From the NCBI RefSeq assembly GCF_003443735.1, contig NZ_CP031969.1, positions 5,580,001 through 5,644,000 on the forward strand: a DNA stretch of 64,000 bases, given 5' to 3'. The position numbers and the translations under genes are program-made. Below are positions 44,644 to 52,507 of the stretch, piece after piece. The notes under the pieces are model-generated. The model worked only from the letters and a program-made list of their open reading frames with translations, was not told where the DNA came from and did no database searches. The DNA is from Streptomyces sp. CC0208 (GTDB lineage: Bacteria > Actinomycetota > Actinomycetes > Streptomycetales > Streptomycetaceae). The stretch's first letter is position 1. Every line of letters starts with the position of its first letter.

Positions 44644-44677
44644 GCTGGATATACTCGGTGAAGCACTGGATATCCAG
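44644..44677. promoter_or_regulatory. VapBC autoregulatory operator candidate
   Basis: CTGGATATCCAG (44666-44677) is a perfect 12-bp palindrome. A related half, GCTGGATATAC, lies 22 bp upstream (44644-44654). The palindrome ends 11 bp before the vapB start and overlaps its AGGAGG-type ribosome-binding site, the usual place for an antitoxin-bound operator. Confidence 0.55.
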
Positions 44678-44688
44678 GAGGGCGTCGC

Positions 44689-44898
44689 ATGACCAAGACC
44701 CTGATCGACATCGACGAGCAACTCCTGGCCGAGGCGGCCATAGCGTTCGGTACCAGGACCAAGAAGGACACGGTCAATGCCGCGCTGAGGGAGGGCGTCG
44801 AGCGCAAGAAGCGGGCGCTCGCCCTCGCCAGGCTCGCGGCGCGGGCCGACGCGGGGGACTTCGACGAGTTGCTCGACAAGGAGAACTACCGTCGATGA
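44689..44898 (+). CDS. vapB: VapB-type antitoxin
   Basis: A 69-residue antitoxin. The N-terminal half (MTKTLIDIDEQLLAEAAIAFGTRTKKDTVNAALREGVERKK) is the VapB/DUF2191 ribbon-helix-helix DNA-binding fold, and the C-terminal charged part (ARADAGDFDELLDKENYRR) would wrap the toxin. AGGAGG lies at about 44676-44681. Its stop overlaps vapC by 4 nt. It normally neutralises the toxin and represses the operon through the palindrome upstream. Confidence 0.85.
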   Translation: MTKTLIDIDEQLLAEAAIAFGTRTKKDTVNAALREGVERKKRALALARLAARADAGDFDELLDKENYRR

Positions 44899-45314
44899 GC
44901 GCGACCGCCTACCTCATCGACACCAGCGCGCTGGTCCGCATCCTGAAACACCCCGCCCGTCCCCGATGGGAAAAACCCCTGGAAGAGGGGCTCATCTCGC
45001 GCTGCCCCATGACGGAGGTCGAGTTCCTCTACAGCGCCCGGAACGCCGAGGACCGGTCCGAGCTGGTCCAGGACCTGGACGCGTTGTTCGGCTGGACGCC
45101 ACTGGACGACCGGGCCGTGTCCCGGGCCTGGGACGTGCAGCGTGAGCTCACCGAGAAGGGGCAGCACCGCTCCGCCGGAGCCGTGGACCTCCTCGTCGCC
45201 GCGACGGCCGAACTGCAAGGGCTGACCATGCTCCACTACGACAACGACTTCGAGACCATCGCCTCGGTCACAGGACAGCCGACCCAGTGGCTCGCGGCGC
45301 CGGGCAGTCTCTGA
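44895..45314 (+). CDS. vapC: VapC-type PIN-domain toxin
   Basis: A 139-residue PIN-domain ribonuclease. The acidic active-site residues are Asp9 (YLIDTSALV), Glu41 (PMTEVEFLYS), Asp98 (AGAVDLLVAATA) and Asp116 (LHYDNDFE). It would cleave RNA, commonly tRNA anticodon loops or rRNA in this family, when released from VapB. It follows vapB in an ATGA overlap. About 70 bp separate it from the convergent bglC gene. It lies directly behind the trypsin-STAND gene (66 bp before vapB). Confidence 0.88.
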   Translation: MSATAYLIDTSALVRILKHPARPRWEKPLEEGLISRCPMTEVEFLYSARNAEDRSELVQDLDALFGWTPLDDRAVSRAWDVQRELTEKGQHRSAGAVDLLVAATAELQGLTMLHYDNDFETIASVTGQPTQWLAAPGSL

Positions 45315-45388
45315 ACCAGGGGTGACGGCGGGGCGCGGCACCCCCCTCGGCCGCCGCGCCCCTTCCCCGTCCCCCGTCTCCACGGTGG

Positions 45389-46831
45389 CTACTGGATGCT
45401 GTGGACGTCCGGGAGGGTGCCCGTGCGGGCCGCCCGGCCGTACCAGAGGGCACTGGACTTGGGTGTCCGTTCCAGCGTGGTGTAGTCGACGTAGACCGCG
45501 CCGAACCGCTTCTCGTAGCCGTACGCCCACTCGAAGTTGTCCAGCAGGGACCACAGGTAGTAGCCGCGGACGTCCGCGCCGTCGGCGATCGCGCGGCGGA
45601 CCGCGGCGAGGTGGCCGTGCAGGTAGGCGATCCGCTCGGGGTCGTGGACCCGGCCGTCGGGGTCGGGCTTGTCGTCGTAGGCCGCGCCGTTCTCCGTGAT
45701 GTAGAGGGGCAGACCGGGGGCCTCACGGGTGTAGCGCATGATCAGGTCGTGCAGGCCCGTCGGGTCGATCGTCCAGCCCATCTCCGTGCGCTCGCCCGGC
45801 GTCTGGTGGAACGTGACGTCGTCCGCGCCGGGCCAGGGGGAGTGGTCGCTGCTGCCGTGGCCGTCGGCGCGGGGGCCGGCGGCGTCCGGGTCCGCGGCCG
45901 AGACCAGCGCGGGCGTGTAGTAGTTGAGGCCCAGCGCGTCGAGGGGCTGGTTGATCAGGGCCAGATCGCCGTCCTCGACGAACGACCAGTCCGTGATCAG
46001 CTCTGTCGCCGTGATCAGCGTCTGCGGATAGGCGCCGTGCAGGATCGGCCCGTGGAAGACGCCGTTGGCCAGGTCGTCGATCTTCTGCGCCGCCGCCAGG
46101 TCCGCCGGGTCCTGCGAGAAGGGCCTGACGACCGAGGAGTTGAGGCTGAGCGCCACCGAGTTGCGGGCCGGCATTGACGCGCGTAGGGCCGAAGTGCCCA
46201 GTCCGTGCGCGAGGTTGAGCGTGTGCGCCGCCCTCAGTGAGGCAGCCGGATCCGTGCGGCCCGGTGCGTGCACCCCGGAGGCGTAGCCCAGGAAGGCCGC
46301 GCACCAGGGCTCGTTGAGGGTGATCCACTGCTCCACCCGGTCGCCGAGCGCCTCCCCGACGATCTGCGCGTACTCGGCGAAGCGGTACGCCGTGTCGCGC
46401 TCCGGCCAGCCGCCCGCGTCCTCCAGCTCCTGGGGCAGGTCCCAGTGGTACAGCGTCACAGCCGGCTTGATGCCGTGCGCGAGGAGCTCGTCCACCAGCC
46501 GGCGGTAGAAGTCCAGACCCCGCTGGACCGCGGGCCCGCGGCCGGTCGGCTGCACCCGGGACCAGGAGATGGAGAAGCGGTACGCCGTCAGGCCCAGGTC
46601 GGCCATGAGCGCCACGTCGTCGCGGTAGCGGTGGTAGTGGTCGACAGCGATGTCACCGTGCTCGCCGCCCGCGGTCTTGCCGGGCGTATGGCTGAAGGTG
46701 TCCCAGATGGAGGGCGTACGGCCGTCCTCCCGCACCGCCCCCTCGATCTGGTAGGCGGAGGTCGCGGCTCCCCACAGGAAGGCGGGGGGAAACGTCACCG
46801 GGGTCGTCGACGGCGTTACGGACTCAAGCAT
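45389..46831 (-). CDS. bglC: GH1 beta-glucosidase
   Basis: A 480-residue cytoplasmic GH1 enzyme. The acid/base Glu174 is in TLNEPWCAAF and the nucleophile Glu380 in YITENGAAY. The N-terminal FLWGAATSAYQIEGAVREDGRTPSIWDTFSH and the C-terminal GYYLWSLLDNFEWAYGYEKRFG are standard. It hydrolyses cellobiose and short cello-oligosaccharides to glucose, ending the CebEFG uptake path. Its ribosome-binding site GGGAG and start codon lie inside a CebR-type box (46831-46844), so the repressor would block translation initiation or transcription directly. It lies downstream of cebG with 117 bp between. Confidence 0.9.
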   Translation of the reverse strand: MLESVTPSTTPVTFPPAFLWGAATSAYQIEGAVREDGRTPSIWDTFSHTPGKTAGGEHGDIAVDHYHRYRDDVALMADLGLTAYRFSISWSRVQPTGRGPAVQRGLDFYRRLVDELLAHGIKPAVTLYHWDLPQELEDAGGWPERDTAYRFAEYAQIVGEALGDRVEQWITLNEPWCAAFLGYASGVHAPGRTDPAASLRAAHTLNLAHGLGTSALRASMPARNSVALSLNSSVVRPFSQDPADLAAAQKIDDLANGVFHGPILHGAYPQTLITATELITDWSFVEDGDLALINQPLDALGLNYYTPALVSAADPDAAGPRADGHGSSDHSPWPGADDVTFHQTPGERTEMGWTIDPTGLHDLIMRYTREAPGLPLYITENGAAYDDKPDPDGRVHDPERIAYLHGHLAAVRRAIADGADVRGYYLWSLLDNFEWAYGYEKRFGAVYVDYTTLERTPKSSALWYGRAARTGTLPDVHSIQ

Positions 46832-46844
46832 GGAAGCGCTCCCA
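46831..46844. promoter_or_regulatory. CebR box at the bglC start
   Basis: TGGAAGCGCTCCCA differs at one position from the perfect CebR palindrome TGGGAGCGCTCCCA upstream of cebE. It includes the last base of the bglC start codon and its ribosome-binding site. Confidence 0.8.
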
Positions 46845-46948
46845 TCAGGGGTCGTGAGACCTACTGGTAGAGGGGGAGGGGAGGGGGATGGGAAGGGCCG
46901 AGGCGACGGTGCCCCGGCCCCCTGAAGCGAGATCCCCGACGTACGAGG

Positions 46949-47857
46949 TCAGCCCTTCACGGCACCCTGCATGATGCCGCCCACGATCTGCTTGCCGAAG
47001 ATCGCGAAGACCAGCAGCAGCGGCAGCGTGCCGAGCAGCGCGCCCGCCATGATCAGGGACTGGTCGGGCGTGTAGCCGCGTCCCAGGCCCGCGACAGCGA
47101 CCTGGACGGTCGGGTTACCGGTCTGGGTCAGGACCAGGAAGGGCCACAGGAAGTCGTTCCAGGTCTGCACGAACACCAGCATGCCGAGCACGGCCATCGC
47201 GGGGCGCGCGGCCGGGAACACCACGTGCCACACCACGCGCCAGCTGCTCGCGCCGTCCACCCGGGCCGCCTCGATGATCTCGTCCGGCAGCGCCTGGAGC
47301 AGGTACTGCCGCATGAAGAACACCCCGAACGCGCTCACCAGCGACGGGAAGATCACCGCCTGGAGCTGGTCGGTCCAGTCGAGCTTGGCGACCATCATGT
47401 ACAGGGGGATCACGCTCAGCTGCGGCGGCACCATCATCGTGCCGATGACGAGCAGCATCAGGGCGCCCCGCCCGCGGAACCGCAGTTTGGCGAAGGCGAA
47501 CCCGGCGATCGTCGACAGGAAGACGACGGTGACCGCCGAAACCCCGGCCACGAACGTGGTGTTGAAGAACGCCTCACCCAGGTTGGCGTCGTTCCAGGCG
47601 ATGTCGAGGTTCTTGAAGAGGTTCGCGCCGAACCAGAACGGCGGCGGAGACTCGGCCAGCCGGTTGTTGTCGCGCGAGGCGGCGATCGCCGTCCACGCCA
47701 GCGGGAACAGCGAGACGATGCTGAACACGGCCAGGATGAGATAGGCGACGGGGCCGGCGTGCAGCTGCCCACCCGCGCGCGCGGCCTTCATGCCACGTGC
47801 GCGATGGGGCGGCTCGGGCGCCGCGTCGGCCGAGGGTTTGGTCAAGGTCGTCGTCAC
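46949..47857 (-). CDS. cebG: Cellobiose ABC transporter permease CebG
   Basis: A 302-residue membrane protein with six helices and the EAA loop ALPDEIIEAARVDGASSWRVVWHVVFPAARPAMAV (about residues 190-225). GTG 47857 has AGGAG 8 nt upstream. It pairs with CebF to form the cellobiose/cellotriose channel. No ATPase is encoded in the locus; MsiK from elsewhere would supply energy. Confidence 0.85.
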   Translation of the reverse strand: MTTTLTKPSADAAPEPPHRARGMKAARAGGQLHAGPVAYLILAVFSIVSLFPLAWTAIAASRDNNRLAESPPPFWFGANLFKNLDIAWNDANLGEAFFNTTFVAGVSAVTVVFLSTIAGFAFAKLRFRGRGALMLLVIGTMMVPPQLSVIPLYMMVAKLDWTDQLQAVIFPSLVSAFGVFFMRQYLLQALPDEIIEAARVDGASSWRVVWHVVFPAARPAMAVLGMLVFVQTWNDFLWPFLVLTQTGNPTVQVAVAGLGRGYTPDQSLIMAGALLGTLPLLLVFAIFGKQIVGGIMQGAVKG

Positions 47858-47868
47858 GGCCGGTTCTC

Positions 47869-48891
47869 CTAACTGCTGGCGCGCAACCGGCGCGAGATGA
47901 CGTAGTTGACGATGCCGATCACGATGAGGATCAGGAACATCGTCCAGGCGATCGCCGAGGCGCGGCCCAGGTGCTGGTTCACCCAGCCCTGCTCGTACAG
48001 GTACAGGCCGAGCGTCTGGAACTGGTGTTCCGCGCCTCCGGAGGAGCCCTTGTTGACGTCGAACAGCAGCGGCTCGCCGAACACCTGGCTCGCCCCGATG
48101 GTCGACACCACGGCCGTGAACAGGATCGTCGGACGCAGCGACGGCAGCGTCACATGGAGGAACTGCCGCCAGCGGCTCGCCCCGTCGAGGGCCGCGGACT
48201 CGTACAGGTCGAGCGGAATCGCCTGCATCGCCGCCAGGTAGATCAGCGCGTTGTAGCCGGTCCAGCGCCAGACGATGATCGTGGAGACGGCGATCTGCGA
48301 GGGCCACTTGTCGCCCTGCCAGTCGATCGCGTCGACGCCGACGAAGTGCAGCGCCCAGTTGATCATGCCGTAGTCGCGGCCGAAGAGCAGCACGAACACC
48401 AGGGAGGCGGCGGCGATCGAGGTCGCGTACGGCGCGAGCATCACGACCCGGAAGAAGGTCGAGGCGCGCAGTTTGTAGTTGAGGATGTGGGCGATGCCCA
48501 TCGCCATCATCAGCTGCGGAACGGTCGAGATGATGCCGATGGTGAGGGTGTTCTTCGCCGCGTTCCAGAAGAACTCGTCGTCGAAGATCCGGGTGTAGTT
48601 GCGCAGCCCCACCCAGCTCATGTCGGTCGGCGCCGTCAGTTCCACCTGGTGCAGCGAGGCCCAGCCCGTGTAGATCAGCGGGAACAGGCCGAACGCGAGG
48701 AACAGCACGAAGAACGGCGAGACGAACGCGTACGGGCTCCAGCGCATGTCGCGCTGCCAGCGGCGGGAGAGCCGGGCGCGCTTTTTGGCCGCCTCGGGCG
48801 ATACCACGTCGGCCGGCGGGCGGCCCGGGGCCGCGCCCCCCTCCTTGGCGGGGGGCGCGGCGATGTCGTTGCGGGTGGCCATACGGGTCAC
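47869..48891 (-). CDS. cebF: Cellobiose ABC transporter permease CebF
   Basis: A 340-residue membrane protein with a charged N-terminal extension (about 1-45) and six helices. The EAA loop AIPLDLYESAALDGASRWRQFLHVTLPSLRPTILF is at about residues 225-260. GTG 48891 overlaps the cebE stop; ATG 48882 is an alternative. It acts with CebG. Confidence 0.83.
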   Translation of the reverse strand: MTRMATRNDIAAPPAKEGGAAPGRPPADVVSPEAAKKRARLSRRWQRDMRWSPYAFVSPFFVLFLAFGLFPLIYTGWASLHQVELTAPTDMSWVGLRNYTRIFDDEFFWNAAKNTLTIGIISTVPQLMMAMGIAHILNYKLRASTFFRVVMLAPYATSIAAASLVFVLLFGRDYGMINWALHFVGVDAIDWQGDKWPSQIAVSTIIVWRWTGYNALIYLAAMQAIPLDLYESAALDGASRWRQFLHVTLPSLRPTILFTAVVSTIGASQVFGEPLLFDVNKGSSGGAEHQFQTLGLYLYEQGWVNQHLGRASAIAWTMFLILIVIGIVNYVISRRLRASS

Positions 48892-50219
48892 TGGTCCAGG
48901 TTGTTGTCGATGGTCTTGACCGCCGTGTTCCAGGCCTCCACCGGCGACTTGCCCTTCGTCACCAGGATGACGCCGTTGTCCGACAGACCCTGCATGATGA
49001 TCTGGTCCTTCGGGCCGATCACCTGCACCGGGGCCGACTTGGCCGCCTCGGCGAAGACCGGGCCGATCTTGTCCGTACCGGTCATCTCGTTGGTGGCGCC
49101 GGTGACTTCGGGCATGGTGTAGGCGGCCGGGGCGCTCGGGAAGCTCGCCTGCACCTTGAACAGCGTCGCCTGCTGCTTCGGTGCGGTCAGCCAGGTGATG
49201 AACTCCTGGGCCTCCTTCACGTGCTTGCCGCTCTTCGGCACGGTGAGGAAGGTGCCGCCCCAGTTACCGCTCTTGGGCGAGGTGGCCACGGCCCACTTGC
49301 CCTTCGAGTCCGGCTGCGCGTTGCCCTTGATCGTTCCGAGCATCCACGGCGGGCAGGCGATCGCGGCGAACTTGCTCTTGGCGATCGTGGTGTTCCAGGA
49401 CGCCTGGAACTGCGTCTGAGGCTGGACCAGACCCTCCTGGGCGGCCTTGGCGGTCAGGTTGAACCCGGCGCGGATGGCGGGGTTGGTCTTGTAGATGACC
49501 TTGCCGGAGGAGTCGTAGAACTTCTCCTTCTCGCTGCTCAGGATCGCGTTGAGCAGACCACCGGGGGAGTCCATGAAGTAGGTGCCCTTGGGCGCCTTCG
49601 CCTTGTACTGCTCGCCGACGTCGACGAGCTTGGACCAGTCGCCCGCCCACAGCGCGGCGACCTTGTCGGGCTCCGTGGGCAGACCGGCCTGCTGGAAGAG
49701 GTCCTTGCGGTAGCAGATCGCCATCGGACCGACGTCCGTGCCCAGGCCGATCGTCTGGCCGTCCTTCGTCGTGGCCTGCTGCCACTTCCAGTCCAGCCAG
49801 TTGCTCTTGTCCACGCCCGCGACCTTGGACATGTCCGTGAGCTTGTCCGCCTGCGTGGCGGTGACCTCGGCGATGTTGGCGACCTCGACGGCCTGGACGT
49901 CCATCAGGCCGCTGTTGGTGGTGAGGTGGTTGACGAGCGGCGGGTAGTAGTTCTCGTTCCGCTCGATGACGTTCTGGCTGATCTTGATGTTCGGGTGGAG
50001 CTTCTCGTACTCGGCGTAGAGGCCGGCTTCCTTGAAGCCCATGGTGCCGAACAGGCCCACGGTGATCGTGGTCTTGCCCTTGCCGCCGCCGTCCGACGAG
50101 CCGGAACCGTCTCCGTCGTTGCCGTCGTCGGCACAGCCGGCCAGCAGCCCGGCGCCCAGCGACGCGACGGCCGCGAGGACCACCACCCTGTTGCGGGCGG
50201 TTCGGGTACGTGCTCGCAT
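48888..50219 (-). CDS. cebE: Cellobiose/cello-oligosaccharide-binding lipoprotein CebE
   Basis: A 443-residue binding protein. The signal peptide (RVVVLAAVASLGAGLLAGC) carries a lipobox ending in the lipidated Cys near residue 29, and an acidic Gly/Ser linker (ADDGNDGDGSGSSDGG) follows. The mature domain TITVGLFGTMGFKEAGLYAEYEKLHPNIKISQNVIERN fits the SBP_bac_1 family. ATG 50219 has AGGAGG 6 nt upstream. It is the first gene of cebEFG-bglC, with a perfect CebR box about 120 bp upstream. It captures cellobiose and cellotriose; in S. scabies the orthologous system is involved in virulence. Confidence 0.88.
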   Translation of the reverse strand: MRARTRTARNRVVVLAAVASLGAGLLAGCADDGNDGDGSGSSDGGGKGKTTITVGLFGTMGFKEAGLYAEYEKLHPNIKISQNVIERNENYYPPLVNHLTTNSGLMDVQAVEVANIAEVTATQADKLTDMSKVAGVDKSNWLDWKWQQATTKDGQTIGLGTDVGPMAICYRKDLFQQAGLPTEPDKVAALWAGDWSKLVDVGEQYKAKAPKGTYFMDSPGGLLNAILSSEKEKFYDSSGKVIYKTNPAIRAGFNLTAKAAQEGLVQPQTQFQASWNTTIAKSKFAAIACPPWMLGTIKGNAQPDSKGKWAVATSPKSGNWGGTFLTVPKSGKHVKEAQEFITWLTAPKQQATLFKVQASFPSAPAAYTMPEVTGATNEMTGTDKIGPVFAEAAKSAPVQVIGPKDQIIMQGLSDNGVILVTKGKSPVEAWNTAVKTIDNNLDQ

Positions 50220-50336
50220 TGCGTCCTCCTGTTGCCCTGACGTGCCGACCCCCCGGCCAACTGCGTTGTTGGGCCCGTTACTTGACTGCTGCGGCTCGGG
50301 CGGGGAACGTGCGGGATGTTTATGTGTCAGGTACCG

Positions 50337-50350
50337 TGGGAGCGCTCCCA
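50337..50350. promoter_or_regulatory. CebR operator upstream of cebE
   Basis: TGGGAGCGCTCCCA is the exact 14-bp palindrome known as the CebR-binding site in Streptomyces. It lies 118 bp upstream of cebE in the 371-bp cebE-cebR intergenic region, which is otherwise non-coding. That region also holds a small inverted repeat CAGTTA-N9-TAACTG at 50420-50440 and a GC-rich hairpin at about 50470-50515 in front of cebR. Confidence 0.93.
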
Positions 50351-50590
50351 CTCGTGATGTGTTGAAGGTTCGCGGGTTGGAGCGAGGGTGTCAAGGGCGT
50401 CGACGCGGAGAGATGCGTTCAGTTATCAGCCCGTTAACTGGACCGCCTCGGCCCGTCCGGCCTGAGAGGACGAGGCCCCCTTCGGGGAGGAAGAGGGGGC
50501 CGGGGGCGGCAGCCCCCGTGACGTCCACCTCATCAGGCAGGACTGTTAGATTCCAGGCCAGCAAGAGACACGGCGGGGAAGGCGGAGCCC

Positions 50591-51646
50591 ATGGCAAGCC
50601 ACGGAGCGCGGAGCCGAAGCGGTGGCCGGCCCACCCTCGAGGAGGTCGCCGCACGCGCCGGCGTCGGCCGGGGCACCGTTTCCCGGGTGATCAACGGCTC
50701 GCCCCGGGTCAGTGACGCCACACGTGCGGCCGTCGAGGCGGCCGTCGCGGAGCTCGGGTACGTCCCCAACACGGCCGCACGCGCCCTGGCGGCCAACCGT
50801 ACGAACGCGATCGCGCTGGTCGTGCCCGAGCCGGAGACACGGTTCTTCGCGGAGCCGTACTTCTCGGACATGCTTAAGGGCGTCGGCGCCGAGATCTCGG
50901 AAACCGAGATGCAGCTCCTGCTGATCTTCGCCGGTAGCGACCGCGAACGCCGCCGGCTGGCCCAGTACCTGGCCGCGCACCGGGTCGACGGCGTCCTGCT
51001 GGTGTCGGTGCACGCCGACGACCCGCTGCCCGACCTGCTCTCCCAGCTGGAGATCCCGGCGGTCATCAGCGGCCCGCGCTCGGCGGCGGAAACGCTCCCG
51101 TCCGTGGACTCCGACAACTACGGCGGCGGGCGCTCGGCCGTGGAGCACCTCCTGGCCGGCGGCCGCCGCACGATCGCGCATATCACCGGCCGCCTCGACG
51201 TGTACGGCGCCCAGCGGCGCGTCGACGGCTACCGGGACGCGCTGCGCGACGCGGGCCACGAGGTGGACGAGCGGCTGATCGAGCCCGGTGACTTCACCGA
51301 GGAGGGCGGCCGCCGGGCGATGACGAACCTGCTGGCCCGCCGCCCCGACCTGGACGCGGTCTTCGCCGGCTCGGACGTCATGGCGGCCGGCGCCCGCCAG
51401 GTCCTGCGCGAGGAGGGCCGCGGCATCCCCTCGGACGTGGCCCTGATCGGCTACGACGACTCGGCCATAGCGCGCCACATGGACCCGCCCCTCACCAGCG
51501 TCCGCCAGCCCATCGAGGAGATGGGCCGCCACATGATCGACCTGCTCCTCTCGGAGATCGCCGACCGCCGCCCGGCGGTGTCCCGGGGACTGGAGCGCAG
51601 GCAGGTCGTCCTGGCCACGGAACTGGTGGAGCGGGCCTCGTCCTGA
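50591..51646 (+). CDS. cebR: LacI-family cellobiose repressor CebR
   Basis: A 351-residue LacI/GalR repressor. The N-terminal helix-turn-helix is RPTLEEVAARAGVGRGTVSRVINGSPRVS (about 13-41), with the hinge helix NTAARALAANRTN. The periplasmic-binding-like effector domain follows (LVVPEPETRFFAEPYFSDML, GYDDSAIARHMDPPLTSVRQP). It binds the TGGGAGCGCTCCCA boxes upstream of cebE and bglC and releases them on cellobiose or cellotriose. ATG 50591 has GGAAGGCGGA just upstream. It is divergent from cebE, as in other species. Confidence 0.92.
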   Translation: MASHGARSRSGGRPTLEEVAARAGVGRGTVSRVINGSPRVSDATRAAVEAAVAELGYVPNTAARALAANRTNAIALVVPEPETRFFAEPYFSDMLKGVGAEISETEMQLLLIFAGSDRERRRLAQYLAAHRVDGVLLVSVHADDPLPDLLSQLEIPAVISGPRSAAETLPSVDSDNYGGGRSAVEHLLAGGRRTIAHITGRLDVYGAQRRVDGYRDALRDAGHEVDERLIEPGDFTEEGGRRAMTNLLARRPDLDAVFAGSDVMAAGARQVLREEGRGIPSDVALIGYDDSAIARHMDPPLTSVRQPIEEMGRHMIDLLLSEIADRRPAVSRGLERRQVVLATELVERASS

Positions 51647-51718
51647 CCTCTTCGATCATTCGCTTCCGCAGCCGCGCCCGGGGCGGATCGGCCGGGGCGC
51701 CCGATCCCGGTGAAGGTC

Positions 51719-52498
51719 ATGACTGCCCATCCCCTGCTGGACGTTGACGAGGTCCCCGAGACCGAGCCGTACCTGCGGAGCGTGGGCGAGGTGTTCCGTT
51801 CCTTCCGCGAACAGGACTCCGGCTGCCTCTCCCACGGCGTCCGGCTCCCCGACGGCAGCCGCTGGTTCGTGAAGGAGGCCACCACCGAGCGGGGCCGGCG
51901 CTCCCTCGACCGCGCCTGGGCCTTCCACGGGACCGTCCGGCATCCGGCGATCGTCCCGCAGCTGCACCGGATCGCCGTGGGGGACCGCCGTACGGCCGTC
52001 GTCATGCCGTGGCACGACGGCGAGATCCTCTACGACCCCACGGCCCGCGCCCGCTTCCGCGCCCTGCCCCTCGCCCGCGTCCACCACGCCCTGGACCGGG
52101 TGCTGGACGCCCACCTCGCCGTCGAGGCCGCGGGCCAGGTCGCCGTCGACCTCTACGACGGTGCGTTCCTCTACGACTTCGACGCCCACGAGCTCCGCCT
52201 GATCGACCTCGACGACTACCGCCCGGGCCCGTTCGTCCTGACCGAGGACCGCCTCCCCGGCTCCACCCGCTTCATGGCGCCCGAGGAGTGGCGGCGCGGT
52301 GCCACGATCGACACCCGCACCACCGTCCATGTCCTCGGCCGCACCGCCCGCCTGCTCCTGGACGCCGGCCCGGGCGAGGACGCCTTCCGCGGTACGGCCG
52401 CACAGCTCGCGGTCGTGGAGCGCGCCACGCGTTCCGTACCCGGCGAACGGTTCGGTGGCGTACGGGAGTTGGTGGAGGCGTGGCGGGCGGCGTCGTAG
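51719..52498 (+). CDS. Protein-kinase-like protein, probably catalytically unusual
   Basis: About 259 residues of the protein-kinase fold. The beta-3 lysine Lys52 is in WFVKEATTERG and an N-lobe follows. The catalytic HRD motif is absent; the corresponding stretch reads VAVDLYDGAFLYDFDAHELRLIDLDDY, which also lacks DFG (LIDLDD instead). APE-like MAPEEWRRG is kept. It may be an aminoglycoside-phosphotransferase-like or pseudokinase variant; activity needs testing. ATG 51719 (MTAHPLL) is used, although GTG 51710 is possible. It follows cebR by 72 bp, and its 3' end converges with the SDR gene. Confidence 0.65.
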   Translation: MTAHPLLDVDEVPETEPYLRSVGEVFRSFREQDSGCLSHGVRLPDGSRWFVKEATTERGRRSLDRAWAFHGTVRHPAIVPQLHRIAVGDRRTAVVMPWHDGEILYDPTARARFRALPLARVHHALDRVLDAHLAVEAAGQVAVDLYDGAFLYDFDAHELRLIDLDDYRPGPFVLTEDRLPGSTRFMAPEEWRRGATIDTRTTVHVLGRTARLLLDAGPGEDAFRGTAAQLAVVERATRSVPGERFGGVRELVEAWRAAS

Positions 52499-52507
52499 CG
52501 CGGGGGC

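Noticed and set aside
47858..48307. Upstream extension of the cebG frame
   Set aside because: It lies inside cebF in another frame; cebG starts at GTG 47857 with a good ribosome-binding site.
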